Shown: positions 54,148-64,000 of the stretch, piece by piece | Layout: every line of letters starts with the position of its first letter | Position numbering within the stretch: position 1 is the stretch's first letter | Assembly (NCBI GenBank): GCA_043228905.1 | Contig: JBHGNT010000018.1 | Span: 12,896,001 to 12,960,000 of the forward strand | From: Azolla caroliniana | Lineage: Eukaryota > Polypodiophyta | Direction: 5' to 3' | Length of the DNA: 64,000 nucleotides | Translations under genes and position numbers: made by a program | Notes under the pieces: model-generated | Told to the model about the DNA's origin: nothing | Databases searched by the model: none | What the model saw: the letters and a program-made list of their open reading frames with translations, nothing else

Positions 54148-55630
54148 AACCTGCACATCCTCGGGTATGTGCCAAAGCTTCTGTTGCTTGTTATTCGCCT
54201 TCATGCGTAGCACTCTCTAATTCTCCCCTCATGTCGATTATCAATTGTAGTCCACTTTCCTCGCTTTCCGCATCACCGCGATCTTTGTCCGATTGCTCCT
54301 CGTTGTCGGTCTTGTCTAAGCTTACATAAGGTTCGTCATCAGTTTACTTCTTGAAAATCTTCACCCGTTTCCCCGCTATAGGCACCTATAGTATTGTTCC
54401 ATCCAACTCGCATAGTCGGTAAGTTCCGTTGTCAAAAACTTTCCGAACCTTCTATGGCCCGAACCACCTTTTAGCGAACTTCCGTATTGTTGTATGTTGA
54501 TGATCCAAAATACTGTCATAGAAAATGACCCAATCTCCTTCTTCAATCTTCCATGGTTGTAGTCGATGCTTTGTGTCGAATCGACTTTCGTTCCGGAATC
54601 GTGCTTCCTTTTGTTGGCGTGTTGCTTCCGCTATGTCTTCCGGTCTTCCCTCTAGTTGTCGTATCCGGAGCACTAGTAGTTCTTCCCGGCTCATTTCTTC
54701 CTTCCACGGTAGCACTGTCCATGTTGCAATTGCGGTTTCCGTCGGCATTACCGGTGCTTGTCCGGTCATAAGTTCTGCTGGCATATAACTGGTCACGGAA
54801 CTATGCATCGTGCGATTCACCCATAGTGCATGCGGAAGCATCTGCAGCCAATCCTTCACGCTTTCGTCCCAGCTCATTTCTTCCTTCCACGGTAGCACTG
54901 TCCATGTTGCAATTGCGGTTTCCGTCGACATTATCGGTGCTTGTCCGGTCATAAGTTCTGCTGGCATATAACTGGTCACGGAACTATGCATCGTGCGATT
55001 CGCCCATAGTGCATGCGGAAGCATCTGCAACCAATCCTTCACGCTTTCGTCCCGGCTCATTTCTTCCTTCCACGGTAGCACTGTCCATGTTGCAATTGCG
55101 GTTTCCGTCGGCATTACCGGTGCTTGTCCGGTCATAAGTTCTGCTGGCATATAACTGGTCACGGAACTATGCATCGTGCGATTCGCCCATAGTGCATGCG
55201 GAAGCATCTGCAGCCAATCCTTCACGCTTTCATCGCATGCTTTTGCAAGTGCTTTGACGATTGGACTATGTCCTCGTTCGATCTTCCCGTTGGCTTCCGA
55301 ATTGTATGTCGTGGTTAGTGTTAACCGTACTCCATGTCTGACAAAGAATTCCCCAGCTTTATCAGAGTCAAGTTCTCCCCGATCCGCAATCACTTGTCCT
55401 ACGCACCCGTACCTGCAGAACACTTCTTCCAAGAGAAATTGGCAGACTACATAACATGTTTTCCTCTGTAGTGCCCGTCCTTCTACTTGGTTTGTCAAAT
55501 CTTCCCGGGCTAACACCAAATACTTCTTTTGTCCAATCCCGGTTGGGATGGCCACAATGTCGACCATCCATTTGAAGTTGATTGTTGGTGAGAATTTCGG
55601 ATGTAATTCATCTCGGTGTCGATTTGACAT
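54148..55630 (-). pseudogene. B2 integrase with in-frame triplication
   Basis: A 392-codon minus-strand frame (55630-54452) reads FKWMVDIVAIPTGIGQKKYL, REDLTNQVEGRALQRKT, CVGQVIADRGELDSDKA and YNSEANGKIERGH. The D,D,E triad is present. A 61-residue block (DESVKDWLQMLPHALW ... WKEEMS) then occurs three times in frame, and the C-terminal GDWVIFYDSILDHQHTTIRK and RRWFGP-type ending follow. 54148-54451 holds the decayed last segment. The HHCC finger is mostly missing: RNase H joins directly to SCEKCQIDTE at about 55655. Confidence 0.83.
54691..55239. repeat. Three tandem copies of a 183-bp unit inside the B2 integrase frame
   Basis: Starts at 54691, 54874 and 55057 (tcatttcttccttccacgg), exactly 183 bases apart, near-identical copies. 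183 is divisible by 3, so the frame stays open. Confidence 0.9.
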
Positions 55631-56570
55631 TTCTCACAGCTTTCCATGAACTCCGTTACATATGCAATCCATCTTAGCATAGCCACATCCGGTATTGTGC
55701 AACACCGCATCATCCCGAGTATCGAAAGACAATCCGTTTCGATCACTACTTTGGCTCCGATCAAGTAATCTCGATCTAATTTTATCGCCGACACGACTCC
55801 CCATAATTCTCTTTTAACTTGTGCATATCCGCATTGCCTTTCGTTGAGAACCATTGCTCTAAATCGGATCGGATATCATGAACCATCCAAATCCGCTTGA
55901 TTGATGACCCATACGATCCTGGTTGGACTTGTATCAACCATTACTATAATCGGTCGGTCATAGTTCAACTTCTTAAGTGCTTCTACCCTCCGCAGTGATT
56001 TCTTGAGCTTCTTCACGGATTTGGTATGATCCGGTTTCCATTCGAACTTTTGTCCCTTCTGTAACAAGTGATAGAGTGGGTCCTGAATGTGTGCATAGTG
56101 CGGGATCCATATGTGATAAAATGCACATGCCCCAAGAAACCTACGGACTTCAGATTGTGACTCGCATATTTCTTTCATAGCTTGAATCGCATCAATCGTG
56201 GTTGGTAACGGTCTTCGACCGTAGAGCCCACATAGATGTCCGACAACCAATATCCCTTCTTGCCCAAATACTGATTTCTCTCCGAAGAGTGTTAGGTGCA
56301 CATCTTCTAACTTCCTTAACACTTTCTCACAATCATGAATATGATCGAATACGAACTTTCGGCATCCCTAATCATCCATAGTGTCATCTTTTTCTTCCAC
56401 CACACATCCTTTTATCGGAATGTCATCTAGGAATGACATCATTATCTCCGGAATGCAGTCCCAGAGCACCTTGTTCATCGCATTCATCATATGTGCAACC
56501 GAGTTCGTCGCGCCTTGTGGTAGCATGCACATCCGGACTAATCCTATCGGTGTCCACATGGTAGTGATGT
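55510..56570 (-). pseudogene. B2 RT C-terminal half and RNase H
   Basis: Minus strand from the D insertion: TTMWTPIGLVRMCMLPQGAT, NSVAHMMNAMNKVLWD and catalytic FLDDIPIKGC (56715-56368). After a shift come LRKLEDVHLTLFGEKSVFGQ, RRFLGACAFYHIWIPHYAH and RNase H VMVDTSPTRIVWV, RELWG, ETDCLSILGM (56322-55700). After LRWIAYV it jumps to ESCEKCQ, so roughly 160 codons of RNase H end, tether and zinc finger are deleted. Dead. Confidence 0.82.
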
Positions 56571-56922
56571 TGTTGTTGGGGTGGGGGGTGAAGCCTAGAA
56601 TGGCTTCACCCCCCCTCCCAAGGGGAGTTACGTTAGAAAGAGCGAAGAAGAATGAGAATACAAAAGGACACAAAAATGAGAGGGGGAAATTTGTATCTTC
56701 CATTACATACCCCATAAAGGATTTATATAGTACATAGTGTAACGGCTAATAATATGACCATTACAAAAAGAAGACCATTACATGCTTGTCACATGCAGAT
56801 AACTGTGGATGTGTTTACATAAATATTTATCCTCATTCACACTTTCTTACATTACACAAACGGAACAACCCCTTTAACGTGTTTTACCCTTATACCGGCC
56901 CGTACAAATCTTATGGGTAACA
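56571..56922 (-). repeat. D LTR, left copy, with terminal hairpin
   Basis: 352 bp, TGTTGTTGGGG...ATGGGTAACA. Close to the left end GGGGGGTGAAGCC (56584-56596) and GGCTTCACCCCCC (56603-56615) form a perfect 13-bp inverted repeat with a 6-base loop. Confidence 0.9.
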
Positions 56923-58712
56923 CATGGCACGCTTGGGGGACAGTGCATCGCACGGTGAACCCACTCACCATGGAAACTATTAACGACCAGAACTCCATCG
57001 TTCGTCTTAATGGTCGGAAATCGATCGACCGGATCATAGCTTTATGATCGATAACCTCAATCGGAGCATTGCTTGACTCGAACCTTCTTGTTCAGTCAAC
57101 ATGTCGCTCAATTGGATCGCACACCAATTGGCTCATCCATTGCGGCATGGGTCTTTCATGATTATGTTACATGTATGTGTATTTTTCGGTTTTATCATGT
57201 GAATTGAGCTTTGTATTTTGTACCCTTGGTCTCTAAAAATTTTACCATCAATATTTTTGAAATTTTATTTTCGGCACTTGAGTTTTCGAAATTTTCACTA
57301 TGCCCTCTCCTTTCTCTTTCTTTCATTTTGTCTCCGTGTGCTCCTCTGTTGCTTCTTGTCTTTCTCCGCTTCTTCTCTTCTTTCTCTTTTCTACTGATGT
57401 TGCTTCCTTCATCTTTTCTGTCTTGTTGCTTCTACGACTTCTCCTTCTTCTTCTTCTCTATCGTTGCCCTTCTTCTTTCTTGATTTTTTCTTCTTTTCCC
57501 TTTCTCTTCGCTTTGGTGCTACAATCTTTTGTCCGGAAGTTGGCACTGGCCATTAGCTATCCGACGGCTCTCGGACGTCTGTCCGGCGTTGTCCGATGGC
57601 TCTCGACAATTTCTGTCCGCTGACCGTCGGTCGTTTGTTCGACGTTGTCTTTACGGTTGTCAAACTGTCAGTTATCTCTTTACAGCGGCCGTCTCTACGG
57701 TCTGTCCGACTAGTTGTCGGGAATTATCGTCTGCCGCCCGACTCTGTCGGTGTCTAGTCCGACTATTGGCTGTCTGTCTGACCATGGCTGCTCGTCGGTT
57801 GCCGATTGCCATACTGGCTGGCCACTAGTCGTGTCTGCTTTCGGCCATCTATCTATGGCCGTTTATGTACGCCGATCGTCGTTGCCTGTTGTCTAGCCAG
57901 CTTTCCGTGGGTATGTGTCCGCCTACTACCAGACCGTCTGTCAATGTTTGTTGGCTTTGTCGGACATTTGCCATTTGTTCAGCTATCTCCACTGGCTAGC
58001 CGTGGTCATCTCTCTATTACACTCTCGACCGCACATCTCGGTCGTACTCTCGACCACGCGTGACAGCCGTGCTCTCGGTCACGCGTCTCGGTCGTGCTCT
58101 CGGTCATGCATCTTGGCCGTGCTTCTCATCCATACTCTCGGCCACGCATCTCGGCCACTTCTGTTCAGCCCGTTGTCCCTATCTTTTCGGCCCTCTACGG
58201 GACGCTGGCCATCTCTTTGCCAGTTCGGTTGTGGCTATGCGGTGGCTATCTTTGTTTAGGGCCGTCTTAGTCCGGCTACTGGACTATCTTTTTCTACCCG
58301 ATTGGCGCCATCTATCTGATTGTCGCACCTTTGTTAGATTGTATGGCCACCTATGCCACCGTTGAGACACATCTTCTTCAAGCTTTGATTTTGATAGTGA
58401 AGATGATGATCCTTCCGCACATCTATGCAAGGAGAACACGCCTCATATACCAAGTGATCCAAGCCTCCATAGTGATTGACAGTCCTCCTTTATGAATCGA
58501 TTGTGATCTTGTTCTTTGTTTACATTAGCACAATAGCATCACACACACAACCATGGGAGGTATAGTGATCCCCAACAATGCTTGATGTAGATCCATCACT
58601 ATATTCAATTGCTCTATTTGGATTGAAGCAGGAATGAGGCATTATATTGTGGGGAAAACTGGAAAAACTTCTCAAATGGAACGCCCACCATTTTTATGGT
58701 GGGACCAACACA

Positions 58713-58713
<1 letters not shown>

Positions 58714-58754
<41 letters not shown>
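58714..58754. repeat. (AC)n microsatellite
   Basis: About 20 AC units in the interior of D. Confidence 0.93.
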
Positions 58755-58757
<3 letters not shown>

Positions 58758-59180
58758 CATAGCTGCAAACACAAAGATGAAGAGAGTTGAAGATATAGAG
58801 ATGAACTCTTGGGTGGCTAGGGTTTTAGACAGAGAGAGTGAGGAAAGGGGTTGAAAGCAAGATCATAAACACATATTGGGATGGGGAAAGTGATGTGTAG
58901 GTGATGTTGTGGACATGGTGCAACAAGAACTGATAAAGGGGTAGGCAGAGAAGCAGAAGAGGAGAAGAGAGTCTTCTTTTCAAGGGAATAATGTTGATAT
59001 CTCCATCACAGGCTAGCTCCCACACAAAGAGTTCATCCACCACACCATACTCTCAACTCAAACACTAACATACACATACAGAGAGAGGGAGACATAGAGA
59101 TCAGTGATGGAGAGGGAGAGTGAAGGAGGGAGAGAGTGACCTCTTCTCAAGGGAGGTTGGTCGTTCGGGCATGCCAAAAG

Positions 59181-59534
59181 TGTTGTTGGGGTGGGGGGTG
59201 AAGCCTAGAATGGCTTCAACCCCCCTCCCAAGGGGAGTTACGTTAGAAAGAGCGAAGAAGAGTGAAAATACAAAAGGACACAAAAATGAGAGGGGGAAAA
59301 TTGTATCTTCCATTACATACCCCATAAAGGGTTTATATATAGTACATAGTATAACGGCTAATAATATGACCGTTACAAAAAGAAGACCATTACATGCTTG
59401 TCACATGCACATGATTGTGCATGTGTTTACACAAATATTTATCCTCATTCACACTCTCTTACATTACACAAACAGAACAACCCCTTTAACGTGTTTTACC
59501 CTTATACCGCCTCGTACAAATCCTACGGGTAACA
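59181..59534 (-). repeat. D LTR, right copy
   Basis: 354 bp copy of 56571-56922. The hairpin is present with one mismatch (ggcttcaacccccc). Confidence 0.9.
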
Positions 59535-59539
59535 GATGT

Positions 59540-60688
59540 CTCGGCTCTCCATGGCTAGTTGGAATTGGTCATACCTGGACTATAGGTCTTCGGTGGTGTA
59601 TATCGCGACCCGCAAACACTTCCACAAATTCGCCCACTATCAGACCGACTCTAGAGTTCCGGATCATGGACTTGTTTACCGATTGCAAATCTTGAATAAA
59701 CCGGAGTGACCCATTCTTCTTCGGAACCGTAAACCATCAATTTGAGTATGGAGCATTTGATGGCTCTAGAATCCCCATCGCCACCTTCTCCTTGAGCAAG
59801 TCAATGATTTTCGGAATATGCACCTGTGGCACCGGAATCGGCTGCAGGTTCCACGACACATGATCAATCGTGAAGATCACCATCGCCTCCACTATCTTCA
59901 GATCAACACACCCTATCTCTCTCAATGTGAATGCAAATGCTCTTCCATGCTGCTCCAACATCTCACGAAACCGTTCTTCTTCATTTTGCGAGAGGAAATC
60001 ACTTCCACCAATCCGAAGTTTTTTCCGGGTCTCATCCATGAAGGCATGTCCGATATCCACAGACTTCCGAAGTGTCAGATCTCCCGAGACTTCTTTCCTC
60101 TTTTGTTCGCTATAGGCGGGTAGCGGTCCTGCGGACGATTTCACCTTCTTTTCCACAGTCTTATATTTCGTACATACCATTGCTTCTTCTTTGCGGAGTG
60201 CATCCGGCCCCATTTTCGCAATGATCTCGTACATCTCGACCGATTCCACCAGAACTACCTGGTCTCCCTAGCTATTCTCTTCTTCAAGCTCTTCAAGCCG
60301 TTGTAGCATGCTCCCATAGAACACTTCTTCGACTACTTCCACGATTTCTTCATTTTCTTTTATTATTGATGCAGACGGTAACTCATCTTGCACCTTTTGG
60401 AATTCTTCCTTCATTACTCCGGTTACGGCCGTGTACGTAGATGCCGCCCCATCTGTACCGATTCGTACTTGTTTTGCTCCGAGGGTTTTCTTCCTGTGTG
60501 GGGTATCAGGGCTTCTCAGATTATTACTTCCCCACTCCGCAACGGTCCGCTTTAAAAATCCATTTTTGTTTGGGACAAAGGCTCTCTTTTGTTCCTTTCG
60601 TGCGCCGTCGTTTCTCATCTACATACACCTCATGTAATTGGCATAGGGCATACACGCTATTCTTTTCGACGGGGCACTCCCATCCCGT
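59540..60688 (-). pseudogene. B2 gag scrap joined to pol N-terminal module and RT start
   Basis: Minus strand from the A6 insertion: TTGWECPVEKNSVYALCQLH and EVYVDEKRRR, matching the gag segment before the protease in A1 and A5. It goes directly to GGATTTTTAAAGCGG (near 60550) and the pol linker RTVAEWGSNNLRSPDTPH. The protease is therefore missing. The pol N-terminal module follows (KYKTVEKKVKSSAGPLPAYS, GHAFMDETRKKLRIGGSDFL, HGRAFAFTLREIGCVDLKI; 60249-59737), then the RT start to LYSRYDQFQLAMESRDI at the D insertion (59540). Confidence 0.8.
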
Positions 60689-62108
60689 TGTCGTGTGGTT
60701 TGTCACACACGATATGAAAACTAGTAAAAATAATAATATTTAAGATTAGCTTAATGTATTCATATGGGAAGATAGATGTCTTCAAGAGCTTCATAATGTA
60801 TTTTACTACGCATCAAACGGATAAACAAGTATGAAGTTATGTGAGTGTGAAGTTTCAAGAAAAAAAAAAAAAAAAAGACAAAACTGTGAGATATCCCATA
60901 TAGATAGGACAACATTGGAACCCAAGATATATAAGGGAAACCAGAACATATTCATTCTATCAATTTGTGGAGCATAGAATTTTCAAGGTGACTTGGGCTA
61001 CACTGTGTGGTGTGGACGCTTCAGGTGTACGCGCGTATGCACGGCCAAGTGGACGCTTCGCGTGTGCACAACCGCGTGGACGTTTTCGGACGTGGACGCT
61101 TCGGGTGTATGCGTGTATGTGCATATGCACAGTCGTGTGGACGCTTCGGGTGTACGTGCATATGTGCGTATGCACGGCCGTGTGGACGCTTCGGGTGTAC
61201 ATGCATGTGCACGGCCGTGTGGATGTTTTCGGACGTACGCGCGTGTGCAAATTCCGGGCGTACGCATGCAGGACTGCGTGGACGTTTCAGACGGATGCGT
61301 GTGTGCAGACGAGCGCGCGAATGCGTACACGGCGAATGCATACACGATGCGTACATGGTGTGGTCGGGATGCGTGTGTGTGCGGATGCGTACACGGCGCG
61401 GTCGGGACGCGCGCGTGCGTGGATGCGTACATTGCACAGTCGGGACTTTTGCGCGCGGACGCGTCTACGGTTCGGTATCGACGCATGTACGGATTGCGCA
61501 CGGGCTAAACTTTATGGATGATTGGGTAATTTGGCCGAATTATACGGACGGACGCATGCAACTAAAAGCCAAGGCCATGCAACTAAAAGTAAAAGGCATG
61601 CAAGTAAAAATGGAAGCATGCAACTAAAAGTAGAGGCCATGCAACTAAAAGTGGACATGCAAAGTAACATTGGGAAAGAGGGATCAACAAAGAGAAATAT
61701 ATGTCCCATTTTTTCCCTCTAGTTTTTTTTCTTTTTCTTCGTCTTCTCTCTCTCATTCCTTGGGGGTAAGAAATCTCTCTCATATTGATATCGGACCACT
61801 CCTTACATGGTTGTTGGCTCCTTCCTTTCAAGAATAATCTCTCTTATTCATATCGGACCACTCCTTACATGGGTGTTGGCTCCTTTCTTTAAAAGATTTA
61901 TCTCTCATTTTCATCTCCAACCCGTTGTAACAAGATTCTTGAATATAAAAGAATCTATTTTCTTATGCAAAAAACTAACGTTTTCTCTCATCTACTCGTC
62001 TTATATGTGAATTTTTCTTGTGTTGTACGTGTTTCCCTAAATCCTTCTAGTCTAGAACCCTGGCGGTTCCGCCTTGCGATCCGCACATAGTGACGGATTT
62101 TCATGACA
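60689..62108 (+). repeat. A6 5' LTR
   Basis: About 1420 bp ending tttcatgaca. TATA candidate atatataagg near 60926-60935, followed by a CG-rich minisatellite, then an array of catgcaactaaaag repeats (61554-61660) and a duplicated block of about 60 bp (atatcggaccactccttacatgg at about 61787 and 61848). The end, ggttccgccttgcgatccgcacatagtgacgg, matches A1 and A3. Confidence 0.8.
61005..61455. repeat. CG-rich minisatellite in the A6 LTR
   Basis: Degenerate tandem repeat of roughly 45 bp, typified by gtgtggacgcttcgggtgta and cgtgcatatgtgcgtatgca followed by cggcc, best preserved at 61060-61245 and drifting into gatgcgtacacggcg units to the right. Alternating purine-pyrimidine steps dominate. 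Four or more reading frames are open across it on both strands because the repeat lacks stops; I do not call them genes. Confidence 0.85.
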
Positions 62109-62116
62109 TAATCAAG

Positions 62117-62136
62117 TGGTGAACCCGACGTGAAAG
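62117..62136 (+). other. A6 primer-binding site
   Basis: TGGTGAACCCGACGTGAAAG, eight bases after the LTR; identical to A3 and A5. Confidence 0.8.
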
Positions 62137-62228
62137 AGGCGGTAGGGAGGATATCAAGTGCAACGATGGCTTCCACAAGAGGAACTCAAGGAGAGGAATT
62201 AACAAAAGGCATGGTGTTTTGTAGTGGA

Positions 62229-64000
62229 ATACATGCTGAAGGTGAGAGATCGAGAAGCTTTAATTGATAAAGCTGTTGATTGTACGGTCGAGATAGCTGG
62301 ACGATTTGGTGGCAAGAACATCACGGATTTTCTTGCTACCTATCGGAACTAGATGCAACAAAGGGATGTCAATGATCTCAAACAAATTTCTAGCTTCAAA
62401 CGTGTGGTGGAACCAAGGATCCACAAGCGCGTCATGGAGATCCAAAACGAGCAAGCAACTTGGACGGAGTTCGAAAAGGCGCTTCTCACTGAATACATGC
62501 TTGAAGATGCATCATGGATGACTCGACATACGCTAATGTCTTGGATCGAGAAGCAAGGGAAGAATATGTGTGTGTCTGGAGTATATGCCGAGTTCGACCA
62601 GAAGTATAACCAACCTCCAAGTGTTGATCAACGAGTTCTCGATGGATATAAAGTCTTACTATTCCTAAAGGCAGTGGATGCAAAAGATCGACGTGAATTG
62701 GGTAACTTTTTGGAGGATGAAACACAACCAAATGGCTTGGTAGCGGACTGGGCGGCGATGAAGAAGGCTTGTAGCCGTCTTGATAAGCGTCGACAATGGC
62801 AAGAGGAAACTGATATGGAGAATCCACAATCGTGGAGGAGGAAGGCACCTGTGACGATCGAGTCTAATAAGTCGATCAACAATTTCGACAAGAAAGAAAT
62901 GGAGGAATCTATAATTGAAGAGCTCTCCAAGAAGTTTGAAGTGGTATCGCTAGCCAACTTAGGTCGACGCGGGCCGAAGGGAAAAGAAGTGTATAGATGT
63001 GTGTGGTGTGACAGCCTCGAGCACTCGCGAAGAGAGTGCACTGACTTGCAAGACGCAATTCACAAGAATGTCGTCTATTTGGACAACAACATGATCCACT
63101 CGAGCGAGACCCGAAAGTCACTACGAGTGAACTTCGGAAGAGGTGGGCTGAAAAAGATCGTGGAAGAGGAAGATGCAAGGCATGTGGAAGCCATGGACTA
63201 TGCCGCATCGGCGGGAATACGAATCGGAAGAGAGAATCTAAAGACAATCAAGCTGGGAGCTGGGTTTTGGCCAATGGTAATCGAGTGCGAAAAGAAAGGA
63301 AAAATAGATTTGGAGGATCTAAAACATGTTGATCAGAATGTGCGACGAGTTACCGGATGGTCGGATCTAGTCGACGATAACACAAGCTTTGCGGAGGTTG
63401 TGTGTGACAACTATGAAGCTCTTGTTCAAGAGAAGAGGAAAAGAACCGGTGAAGAAGATGGCAGATCAAAGCGTCACCATACTAGGAATGCAGGGAAAGA
63501 AGAACAAGCCCAACCGACGCCATGAAAAGAGATAGGAGAAACAAGCATGAAGCCCGGTGGATCGAGCCAACCTTGTCAAAGGGAAGTCGATGAATTTGTG
63601 AAGAAAGGAAAAGAACGAGCGGCACCGACTTACAAGCTAAGGTCGGATATAGAACAAACAACCGACTTGCGGAAGGTTCTTGAGGAGAAGATTTTAGACA
63701 GTCATGTCGACCTTACTTTGAGAGAGCTACTTGGGATCGCTAAGAAGGAGTACCACGATACTATCGTCAACTTGATTGAGCGGAAGCGGCAACAATCGGA
63801 TGAAGAAGAGGTGAAAACAAGTGCCATAACCATGGCAAGATTAGAAGAGGAGGAGGAAGAAGAAGTGATGGCGGACAACCATTACTCTCGGCCTCATTGG
63901 GCAAGAGCGACAACGGGGACACCGGTGAAGATCGGAGAGAAGAAAGAGACCGTGGTAGCCTTGATTGACCATGGTTCGGAGATAAACCTCATGTCGAACG
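62229..64000 (+). pseudogene. A6 gag-protease, truncated by window end
   Basis: Gag would start at ATG 62166, but a frameshift near 62220 moves the coding frame. From 62229 it reads VRDREALIDKAVDCTVEIAG and FGGKNITDFLATYRN, then TAG 62350, then a long open stretch 62353-63522. That stretch contains ATWTEFEKALLTEYMLED, LLFLKAVDAKDRRELGNFLE and a CCHC knuckle CVWCDSLEHSRREC (62995-63036 region). TGA 63523 interrupts the linker. The same frame goes on through YKLRSDIEQTTDLRKVLEEK to the protease VVALIDHGSEINLMS at the window edge. Two stops and one frameshift: less decayed than A1-A4, more than A5. Confidence 0.83.

Larger units (their letters stand above)
56571..59534 (-). mobile_element. D, non-coding LTR element inserted in B2 RT
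   Basis: 2964 bp with LTRs 56571-56922 and 59181-59534 and a perfect 5-bp target duplication gatgt (56566-56570, 59535-59539). It splits the B2 RT between ESRDI and TTMWTP. Orientation is taken as minus because the only good TATA (minus-strand ctatatataaacc, near 59327-59339) reads that way. The interior (56923-59180) has no retroviral protein: a pyrimidine-rich stretch (57280-57540), CG-rich degenerate repeats around tctcggtcgtgctctcggtca (57540-58370) and an AC run. This is a LARD/TRIM-like non-autonomous element. Confidence 0.88.
49829..60688 (-). mobile_element. B2, Ty3/gypsy family B element interrupted by B1, D and A6
   Basis: Minus-strand element. Own sequence is 49829-50718, 54112-56570 and 59540-60688. 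Its 3' LTR (913 bp, split by B1) starts tgtcaggcct and ends accacgaca at 54134; the minus-strand polypurine tract CGGAGGGGGTGAG follows at 54135-54147. The left flank is acgc, again CG-centred. Pol closely follows family A in order and wording (FLDD). The rest of gag and the 5' LTR lie beyond A6, outside the window. Confidence 0.82.
60689..64000 (+). mobile_element. A6, Ty3/gypsy family A element, right part outside window
   Basis: Plus-strand element inserted in B2 gag: LTR 60689-62108, primer site 62117-62136, gag-protease from about 62229 to the window end. The left flank is ccgt, CG-centred. The LTR edge is taken at TGTCGTGTGG; TGTCACACAC at 60701 is an alternative. Confidence 0.83.

Noticed and set aside
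57211-58365. Plus-strand frames of 60-118 codons in the interior of D
   Set aside because: Pyrimidine-rich and repeat-driven, no domain, and antisense to the inferred element direction.
60967-61627. Overlapping long reading frames (138-206 codons) on both strands
   Set aside because: They arise because the minisatellite unit lacks stops in several frames; products are Cys/Arg/Val repeats with no gene context.

Overview
This looks like intergenic heterochromatin from a land plant. I see no intact host gene, rRNA, CRISPR array or bacterial-style operon. The plant assignment rests on Ty1/copia elements with plant-type YVDD and ADIFTKPL motifs and an initiator-Met primer site (TGGTATCAGAGC), and on a captured fragment of callose synthase, a plant gene. 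I cannot name the species. The dominant Ty3/gypsy families (here A and B) have FLDD instead of YxDD in reverse transcriptase and DHG instead of D(S/T)G in the protease. From memory their pol resembles an FLDD clade best known from fungi.

Layout, left block (1-26940): plus-strand element A4 (3962-5039 and 23503-26940) is the oldest layer. Minus-strand A1 (1-3961) is inserted in its gag. Minus-strand copia-2 (5040-23497, 5-bp duplication catct) is inserted at its PR/pol junction. Copia-2 contains A2 (6522-13295, minus) and A3 (16490-22584, plus, gag and protease deleted). A4 carries about 300 bp of callose synthase coding sequence inside its gag-protease region. Middle (26941-33347): a copia-5 remnant with a 329-bp tandem duplication, a decayed plus-strand copia-1 (28046 to about 32860), and an inverted copia-4 scrap.

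Right block (33348-64000): minus-strand copia-3 is interrupted by gypsy C (34809-40014, duplication ctcac), by A5 (42181-49348, duplication acgt) and by minus-strand B2 (49829 onward). A5 is nearly intact, with no LTR difference seen and a single stop codon in pol. B2 is interrupted by B1 (50719-54107, a gag-only element with an open ORF), D (56571-59534, non-coding, duplication gatgt) and A6 (60689 to beyond the window).

How the parts work: A/B elements share one primer-binding sequence, a gag-protease ORF with a CCHC knuckle, and a pol ORF (RT-RNase H-integrase with GPY/F motif) one base back, joined at a conserved GGATTTT(T)A stop that looks like a -1 frameshift site. Points for a second look: 4-bp A/B target sites all centred on CG; antisense tRNA-like modules in LTRs of A, B and C with a nearly constant A-to-B box spacing (43 or 44 bases); the callose synthase capture; the gag-only element; and stop codons that look like cytosine deamination.
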